Assembly (NCBI GenBank): GCA_046347045.1
Contig: JAXMGX010000002.1
Span: 310,001-374,000, forward strand
DNA: 64,000 nucleotides
Reading direction: 5' to 3'
Origin: ZC4RG30 sp046347045
GTDB lineage: Bacteria; Pseudomonadota; Gammaproteobacteria; Steroidobacterales; Steroidobacteraceae
Part shown: positions 59,041 to 64,000 of the stretch, one piece after another
Position numbering within the stretch: the first letter of the stretch is position 1
Layout: every line of letters starts with the position of its first letter
Program-made: the position numbers and the translations under genes
Notes under the pieces: generated by a model
Database searches by the model: none
Told to the model about the DNA's origin: nothing
What the model saw: the letters and a program-made list of their open reading frames with translations, nothing else

Positions 59041-59900
59041 GGTTCTTCCTGCTGGGCGGCGTGCTGCGCCTTCACGTTGCGGTTGTAGACATCCTGCTTG
59101 CGGCGACCGGTGAGCGCGGCCACCACGGCCGCGGCGCGCGACGGGGGCAGCTCGGCGCTGATCAGATCGAAGGCGCGCGTGACGAAGGCATCATCGGGCA
59201 GTGCCTCCGCGGTGCTGGACCCCGCGACCACGAGCGTGATCTCGCCGCGCGCGAAATTGGCGTCTTCGCGCGCGATTTGCAGCAGCTGATCCAGGCTGCC
59301 GCGATATACGCTCTCGTGCACCTTGGTCAGTTCGCGCGCCACGCAGGCCGCGCGCGTTGCGCCAAAGGCCGCTGCCAGGTCCTCGAGTGTTTCAACGATG
59401 CGGTGCGGGGCTTCGAAAAAAACCAGCGTGCGGCTTTCCATCGCCAGCGAGCGCAATCGCTCGCGGCGCGCGGCCGCGCGCGACGGCAGAAATCCCTCGA
59501 AGCAGAACCGCTCCACCGGCAAGCCGCTCACCGCCAGCGCCACCAGCACTGCCGAAGGGCCCGGCACGGCCTGCACCACGATGCCCGCCTCGATGGCGGC
59601 CCGCACGAGCAGGTACCCGGGATCCGACACCAGCGGCGTGCCGGCATCGCTCACCAGCACCACGCGCGCGCCCTGTCGCAGTCTTGCGACCAGGTCCTCG
59701 CGACGCGCCGCTTCGTTGTGCTCGTGCAGCGAAACCAGCGGGCGCTGCAGGCCCAGCAGCTTCAACAGGCCCGCGGTATGCCGGGTGTCCTCGGCGGCAA
59801 TCACATCGGCGGCGGCCAGCGCCTCACGGGCGCGTGGTGACAGGTCGGCCAGGTTGCCGATCGGCGTGGCCACGACATCGATTCGGCCCGGAGGCGTCAC
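59037..59900 (-). CDS. rsmI: 16S rRNA (cytidine-1402-2'-O)-methyltransferase RsmI
   Basis: A 287-residue SAM methyltransferase. The start is GTG 59900, with GGAG 7 nt upstream, giving MTPPGRIDVVATPIGNLADLS; longer open sequence upstream is unrelated. Motifs: AAEDTRHTAGLLKLLG, LVSDAGTPLVSDPG, VPGPSAVLVALAVSGLP and FFEAPHRIVETL. It modifies the same nucleotide as RsmH, whose gene is 2.4 kb away. It is divergent from lpoA, as in E. coli. Confidence 0.95.
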   Translation of the reverse strand: MTPPGRIDVVATPIGNLADLSPRAREALAAADVIAAEDTRHTAGLLKLLGLQRPLVSLHEHNEAARREDLVARLRQGARVVLVSDAGTPLVSDPGYLLVRAAIEAGIVVQAVPGPSAVLVALAVSGLPVERFCFEGFLPSRAAARRERLRSLAMESRTLVFFEAPHRIVETLEDLAAAFGATRAACVARELTKVHESVYRGSLDQLLQIAREDANFARGEITLVVAGSSTAEALPDDAFVTRAFDLISAELPPSRAAAVVAALTGRRKQDVYNRNVKAQHAAQQEEP

Positions 59901-59906
59901 TATAAT
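59901..59906 (+). promoter_or_regulatory. -10 element upstream of lpoA
   Basis: A perfect TATAAT, 41 bp before the lpoA TTG, in GC-rich DNA. No good -35 is seen at 16-18 bp. It overlaps the region just upstream of the rsmI GTG on the other strand, so the two genes probably share a compact divergent control region. Confidence 0.5.
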
Positions 59907-59946
59907 CTCCGGGCGATATCCCGCGCGATTCAAGGAAGACAGAAGC

Positions 59947-61872
59947 TTGCCCCGCCAGCCCCAGATCGTGCAACACGCCATTCGCGCCATTCGCCAGCGC
60001 ACTTTCCGGCATCGCGAAGCGGTTGCCACTTCGCTGCTGGCCATCCCGCTGCTGGCCATGCTGCTCCTGGGCGCCTGCACCACCGGCGGTCCCGTGGACG
60101 TCACCGGCCCGCCATCGCAGGACCGCGCCGAACGACTGCAAAAACAGGGCAACTTCACCGCGGCCGCGCAGATGTACGAGCGACTCGCCGCGCAGAATCC
60201 CGCGCCCGACAACCTCAACTTCGCCATGGCCGCCGCGCGCGCCTGGCTCGCCAGCAACCGGCCCGACGATGCGCAGCGCACGCTCGACGCCTTCAACACC
60301 GGCGGCACGCCGCCGCAGCAGTTCGAGCGCAACCTGCTGCGCGTCGAAACCGCCACGGCGCGCGGCCAGTACGCCGCAGCCTGGCGCGACATCTCCGCAC
60401 TCCCCGAGCCCACGAATCCCGCCGAGGCCAATCGCCTGTATCAGCTCCGGCAGGACGTGGCGCTGCGCGCCGGCCAGCCGCAGGAAGCCGTGCGCGCCGG
60501 CATTGCCCGCGAGCGCATCGCCACCACCGACGCCGCGCGCACCGCGGCGCGGCGCGAGCTGCTCACCGACCTGCGCGGGGCCATCGACCGCGGGCTGCGC
60601 ATCGATCCGGCCGCGGCACGCGAGCCGCTGATACGTGGCTGGCTCGAGGTGGGACAGATCGCCGCGGCGGCGGGCAAGAACCCGCTGGGCGCCGAGGCCT
60701 CGCTCGATCGCTGGCGCGCGCGCTTCCCGGGCCATCCGGCAGCCACCATCGCCTACACCGAAATCATCGCGCCGGCGGCGCGCCCCGCGCCGGGTGCAAC
60801 ACCCGCGGCCACGGGCTCCATAGCGCTGCTGCTGCCCCTGTCCGGCAGCCTCGCCAGCACCGCCGAACTGGTGCGCGATGGTTTCCTTGCCGCCATCGCA
60901 CGCCAACCCGAAGCCGGCCGCCCCTCGGTGCGCGTCTACGATACCGGCACGCTGTCCATCTCCGCGGCCCTGCAGTCGGCACAGGCCGACGGCGCGGGCT
61001 TCATCGTCGGCCCGCTCACTCGCGAACAGGTGCAGCAGGCCACCGAACAGCGCCCCGGCGTGCTGCCCATGCTGCTGCTGAACAACCTCGCCACCGACAG
61101 CTTTGCCGGCGCACAGCTCTACCAGTACGCGCTCGCTCCGGAAGACGAAGCAAGGCAGATCGCGCGGCAGCTCAACGCAGCCGGCCAGCATCGCGCGCTG
61201 CTGTTCGCGCCCACCGGCGAATGGGGCGCGCGGGTGGCCGCGGCATTTTCCGATGAATTGACTCGCGGCGGCGGCAGAGTGGTGGCGCAGGGCAACTACG
61301 ACCTGAACCGCAACGACATCACCACCGTCATCACGGCAGCGCTGGGCGTGGATGCCGCGCGCGCCCGGCAGAAGCGCGTGCAGCAGATCACCGGCCTGTC
61401 GCTGGTGTACGAGCCGCGACCGCGCGCCGACGTGGATGCCGTCTTCGTCGCCGGCTACCAGTCGCTGGCGCTGCGTCAGATCAATCCGCAGCTGCGGTTC
61501 TTCAACGCCGGCAGCCTGCCCATTTACATCACGCAGGACGGCCTCGATCCCGGCGAACGCGGCAACCGCGACCTGGAAGGCATGCGCTTCGTCGATCTGC
61601 CCTGGATGCTCGAAACCACCGGCCCCGTCGCCGACACACGCGCAGCCACCGAGTCTTCCTGGAGCGCGCGCGGCCGGCGCCAGTCGCGCTACTTCGCCTT
61701 CGGCTACGACGCCGCCACGCTGGCGCTGGCGCTGCGCTCGGGCCAGGCGAACTGGCCCCTGCCCGGCCTCACCGGCCGACTGGCGCTGACGCCCGAAGGC
61801 CGCATCGAGCGCAGCCTCGACTGGGCCCGCATCCGGGATGGCGCGCCCGAACTCTACGATCCGCTGCGCTGA
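59947..61872 (+). CDS. lpoA: Penicillin-binding protein activator LpoA (LppC family)
   Basis: A 641-residue outer membrane lipoprotein that stimulates PBP1A. The start is TTG 59947, with AAGGAAG 8 nt upstream; a GTG seven codons on lacks such a site. A basic lead and hydrophobic segment end in the lipobox LLLGAC (Cys44 from TTG). A TPR-like N-terminal domain (about 60-290) is followed by a Pro/Ala linker and a periplasmic-binding-protein-like domain (IALLLPLSGSLASTAELVRDGFLAA onwards). rsmI divergent and yraN downstream match E. coli. Confidence 0.92.
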   Translation: MPRQPQIVQHAIRAIRQRTFRHREAVATSLLAIPLLAMLLLGACTTGGPVDVTGPPSQDRAERLQKQGNFTAAAQMYERLAAQNPAPDNLNFAMAAARAWLASNRPDDAQRTLDAFNTGGTPPQQFERNLLRVETATARGQYAAAWRDISALPEPTNPAEANRLYQLRQDVALRAGQPQEAVRAGIARERIATTDAARTAARRELLTDLRGAIDRGLRIDPAAAREPLIRGWLEVGQIAAAAGKNPLGAEASLDRWRARFPGHPAATIAYTEIIAPAARPAPGATPAATGSIALLLPLSGSLASTAELVRDGFLAAIARQPEAGRPSVRVYDTGTLSISAALQSAQADGAGFIVGPLTREQVQQATEQRPGVLPMLLLNNLATDSFAGAQLYQYALAPEDEARQIARQLNAAGQHRALLFAPTGEWGARVAAAFSDELTRGGGRVVAQGNYDLNRNDITTVITAALGVDAARARQKRVQQITGLSLVYEPRPRADVDAVFVAGYQSLALRQINPQLRFFNAGSLPIYITQDGLDPGERGNRDLEGMRFVDLPWMLETTGPVADTRAATESSWSARGRRQSRYFAFGYDAATLALALRSGQANWPLPGLTGRLALTPEGRIERSLDWARIRDGAPELYDPLR

Positions 61873-62230
61873 TCGCGCGCGTCTTGGCGCCGCGGCAGAG
61901 CAGGCCGCGGCGGATTTCCTCGTCGCGCGCCACCACCAGCTGCTGCTGCGCAACTACCGCTGTCGCATGGGTGAGCTCGACCTGGTGGCGCTGTCGCCAC
62001 AGGGCACGCTGCTGGTGATCGAGGTGCGGATGCGCAGCCGCCAGGATTTCGGCGGCGGCGCCGCCAGCGTCGACCATCGCAAGCAGCAGCGTCTGCTGCG
62101 CGCCAGCCTGCATATGCTGGCAACTCACCCACGGTGGTCGCGGCATGCCATGCGCTTCGATGTGATGGATGCAAGGCCTGCGGGCACAGGCTTCGAAATC
62201 ACCTGGATACAACACGCCTTCACTGCGTGA
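61838..62230 (+). CDS. yraN: YraN family (UPF0102) nuclease-like protein
   Basis: A 130-residue protein of the UPF0102 family, which has an endonuclease-like fold. Conserved parts: GAAAEQAAADFLVARHHQLLLRNYRC, GELDLVAL and LLVIEVRMRS, then FGGGAASVDHRKQQRL. The Asp and Glu fit a D-x(n)-E-x-R nuclease core. The start overlaps the lpoA 3' end by 35 bp. In E. coli diaA and dolP would follow; here a convergent gene does. Confidence 0.88.
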   Translation: MARPNSTIRCADRARLGAAAEQAAADFLVARHHQLLLRNYRCRMGELDLVALSPQGTLLVIEVRMRSRQDFGGGAASVDHRKQQRLLRASLHMLATHPRWSRHAMRFDVMDARPAGTGFEITWIQHAFTA

Positions 62231-62275
62231 TGCCGACGCCGCGCAGTGCAGTGCGGACTCCAGCGGCGTGAACCC

Positions 62276-63220
62276 TCAGCGCTTCTCCGCGGCGAGCTCC
62301 GCGTACAACCCGCGCACGAAGCGCTCGGCATTCTGCGCGCCCTGCGGCACGCGCTCATCGAAGGCAGCGGTGGGTTTCGCGGCCAGCACCTGCTCCACCG
62401 TCATGCCCTGGCGCACCAGCTTCTCGGTGGCATCGATCAGCGTCACCAGCGTGTCGCGCTGCTCGATGAGCCCGGCGCGATTCGAGATCGGCCCATGGCC
62501 GGGGACCACGCGCGTGGCCGCGCCGGCCTTGCCGATGGCAACGCCCAGCGCCTCGACGATGCCGCGAAAGCTGCCGCCATTGTTGCGGTCGGCCACCGGG
62601 TAGCCGACGCTGCGGTAGAAATCCCCCACCACCAGCACATCCAGCCCGGGGAATTCGATCATCACGTCGCCATCGGTATGCGCAGCCGGCACCGGCGTCA
62701 GGTGCACGGACTGGCCATTCAGGTACAGCGAGGTGGGCCCCTCGAAGGTGAGCACCGGCAGCGCCTCGGCCACTGCGGGCGTGCCCGGCGTGCCGTTGGC
62801 ATTGGGCGCGGGATAGCGCAGCCGCTGCCGCACCGAATCGCGCGCGATGACGGTGGCCCCGGCCCTGGTGAAATTGGCATTGCCGCCGGTGTGGTCGCCG
62901 TGCACATGCGTGTTCAGCAGGAAGCGCAGCCGCGCCTGCGAGAAGGTGCGGATGGCCGCGATGAGCTTGTCGGACAGCGGCGCGTACTGCGAGTCGATGA
63001 TCAGCGCGCCATCGGGCCCGGCCAGGACCGACACGGTGCCACCCTGTCCTTCCAGTGCATACAGGTCGCCTGCCACACGCGTGACGCGAATCTGCACCTG
63101 GGAAAAATCCTGCGCGGCGGCAGCCGGTGCTGCGCTGGCAGGCGCAGCAGTGGCAGGCGCCGCAGCCTGCGCGGCCACAGGCAGGATGCCGATCAGCACG
63201 GTCGAAACGATGGCTTTCAT
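62276..63220 (-). CDS. Periplasmic metallo-beta-lactamase-fold hydrolase
   Basis: A 314-residue protein. A signal peptide (MKAIVSTVLIGILPVAAQA) and an Ala/Pro-rich spacer precede an MBL-fold domain. Metal-binding motifs: NTHVHGDHTGG, AAHTDGDVMIEF, VVGDFYRSVGYP and VVPGHGPIS. The start ATG 63220 follows GGGGGGAA; a GTG one codon upstream is also open. The sequence belongs to the large group of exported MBL hydrolases that includes cyclase-like and quinoprotein-associated members. Beta-lactamase activity cannot be claimed. A short convergent gap separates it from yraN. Confidence 0.85.
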   Translation of the reverse strand: MKAIVSTVLIGILPVAAQAAAPATAAPASAAPAAAAQDFSQVQIRVTRVAGDLYALEGQGGTVSVLAGPDGALIIDSQYAPLSDKLIAAIRTFSQARLRFLLNTHVHGDHTGGNANFTRAGATVIARDSVRQRLRYPAPNANGTPGTPAVAEALPVLTFEGPTSLYLNGQSVHLTPVPAAHTDGDVMIEFPGLDVLVVGDFYRSVGYPVADRNNGGSFRGIVEALGVAIGKAGAATRVVPGHGPISNRAGLIEQRDTLVTLIDATEKLVRQGMTVEQVLAAKPTAAFDERVPQGAQNAERFVRGLYAELAAEKR

Positions 63221-63256
63221 CACTTCCCCCCGGTATTCACCGCGAACGTTGTAAGG

Positions 63257-63676
63257 CTATTTCACCACTTTCAGACTGGGCCGGCGCGGCTTCTCCGGCG
63301 GCGGTGGCGTGGGTTCCGGCTCCTCGCTGTCGCCGGTGGTGCCTGGCGCGCCCGGAACGGCCGCCTCATCGGTGAACACCATGCCCTGGCCCGTTTCGCG
63401 CGCATAGATGCCGAGCACATGGTCCACCGGCACGTGGATGCGATGCCCCACGCCGCCGAAGCGCGCGTTGAATTCCACCGCCTGGGCGCCGATCTGGAAA
63501 TTCTGCGTGGCGGAGGCCGAGATGTTCAGCACGATCTTGCCCTCCTTCACGAACTGGCGCGGCACCTGCACCGCGTCCGAGCCGGCGTCGACGATCAGAT
63601 GCGGCGTGTAGCCGCAGTCGACCATCCAGTCCAGCATCGCGCGCAGCAGGTAAGGCCGCCGCGACAGCTCAGGCAA
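63257..63676 (-). CDS. sspB: ClpXP adaptor SspB
   Basis: A 139-residue stringent starvation protein B, which delivers ssrA-tagged proteins to ClpXP. The substrate-binding domain spans 1-110 (RRPYLLRAMLDWMVDCGYTPHLIVDA, LNISASATQNFQIG, FNARFGGV). A flexible acidic Pro-rich linker ends in the ClpX-binding tail RRPSLKVVK. The start overlaps the sspA stop by 8 bp. Confidence 0.95.
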   Translation of the reverse strand: MPELSRRPYLLRAMLDWMVDCGYTPHLIVDAGSDAVQVPRQFVKEGKIVLNISASATQNFQIGAQAVEFNARFGGVGHRIHVPVDHVLGIYARETGQGMVFTDEAAVPGAPGTTGDSEEPEPTPPPPEKPRRPSLKVVK

Positions 63677-64000
63677 TGCGCATCTCCCGCTCCTGCGGCG
63701 ACAGGCTCATCCGGAACGCAGGGCGCGAGAACAGCAGGTTGGCGTACTTCATCAAGGGCGCGGCCTCCTTCGGCAGGTCGATGCGGTAGCGCGGCAGGCG
63801 CCACAGTATCGGTGCGATGGTGACATCGACCAGGGACAATTCGTCGCTGACGAAATAGGGCTTGTTGCGCACGAAGTCCACCGTCTGCACGATGAGATCG
63901 CGCAATTCGCCGCGCAGCCGTGGCGCATCGGCATGCTCGGGCGGCAGCTTGTCGAGCTGCGTCGCGATGCCGTACCAGTCGCGCTCGATGCGATGCAGCG
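63669..64000 (-). CDS. sspA: Stringent starvation protein A, C-terminal part (5' end outside window)
   Basis: The frame is open from the stop at 63669 to the window edge, covering about 110 residues of a GST-fold protein. The GST C-terminal helical domain is seen: LHRIERDWYGI at the edge, FVRNKPYFVSDELSLVDVTIAPILWRL with the conserved Asp-Val capping box, and RPAFRMSLSPQE. SspA binds RNA polymerase and modulates stress responses. A shorter Met start inside the window (63905) is not the real start, because family sequence continues upstream. Confidence 0.92.
   Translation of the reverse strand, partial: LHRIERDWYGIATQLDKLPPEHADAPRLRGELRDLIVQTVDFVRNKPYFVSDELSLVDVTIAPILWRLPRYRIDLPKEAAPLMKYANLLFSRPAFRMSLSPQEREMRIA

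Noticed and set aside
62276..63220. Antibiotic-resistance beta-lactamase
   Set aside because: The MBL fold and metal motif are present, but these are shared by many hydrolases, and nothing in the sequence supports beta-lactam hydrolysis specifically.
1..64000. CRISPR arrays, tRNA or rRNA genes, insertion sequences, phage genes
   Set aside because: No regularly spaced repeats, no tRNA-like clover leaf, no transposase or integrase motifs were seen on reading both strands.

Overview
The window is about two-thirds G+C, has almost no intergenic space, and reads as core chromosome of a Gammaproteobacterium near the Xanthomonadales/Lysobacterales-Nevskiales-Steroidobacterales. The evidence is gene order: fmdB-DUF502 close to aspS; rluD-pgeF-clpB divergent from bamD; sucCD next to pilSR-pilABCD-coaE-zapD-yacG; secA preceded by an M23 peptidase and dciA; a complete dcw cluster ending in lpxC; rsmI divergent from lpoA-yraN; and sspA-sspB. 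This is inferred from synteny and protein families; no 16S rRNA gene or tRNA is visible.

Layout. 1-2.8 kb: end of mutS, then a BNR beta-propeller protein, a MoaD/ThiS-like small protein and a DctA-type carrier. 2.8-6.9 kb (minus): a CotH-kinase lipoprotein, an alpha/beta hydrolase and aspS. 7.0-9.1 kb (plus): a Phd/PIN toxin-antitoxin pair and an aldehyde dehydrogenase, lying between aspS and its usual partners DUF502-fmdB. 10.2-15.5 kb (minus): clpB, a ZIP metal transporter, pgeF, rluD; then bamD on plus. 16.3-21.5 kb (minus): a CoA-transferase, sucC, sucD with a long basic tail, and nadE. 21.6-31.2 kb (plus): the type IV pilus regulatory and assembly block pilS-pilR-pilA-pilB-pilC-pilD, then coaE-zapD-yacG. 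31.2-37.9 kb (minus): a PQQ/haem alcohol dehydrogenase, a conserved hypothetical, mutT, secA and a LytM peptidase. 38.0 kb: dciA (plus). 38.4-57.2 kb (minus): lpxC and the whole division/cell-wall cluster from ftsZ up to mraZ. 57.35-57.75 kb: RNase P RNA. 57.8-64 kb: a DUF3617 protein, a ModA-like protein, rsmI, lpoA, yraN, a metallo-beta-lactamase-fold protein, sspB and the 3' part of sspA.

How the parts work together. PilS/PilR should drive pilA from a near-perfect sigma-54 promoter with an upstream 13-bp inverted repeat. PilB, PilC and PilD assemble and process the pilin, and pilA has its own UUCG-tetraloop terminator. The dcw genes run as a single train, most joined by 1-bp or 4-bp stop/start overlaps. 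They are preceded by a good sigma-70 promoter and three TGGGN boxes at 10-bp spacing, the expected MraZ operator. The cluster covers peptidoglycan precursor synthesis (murE/F/D/G/C/B, mraY, ddlB) and the divisome (ftsL/I/W/Q/A/Z); lpoA (a PBP activator) and zapD (FtsZ bundling) lie elsewhere in the window.

No CRISPR array, prophage, insertion sequence or clearly new defence system was found. The features most worth following up are the histone-H1-like tail on SucD, the Ub-like/beta-propeller gene pair, the lanthanide-type DYD signature in the PQQ dehydrogenase, the accessory genes inserted beside aspS, and several leader or operator structures.
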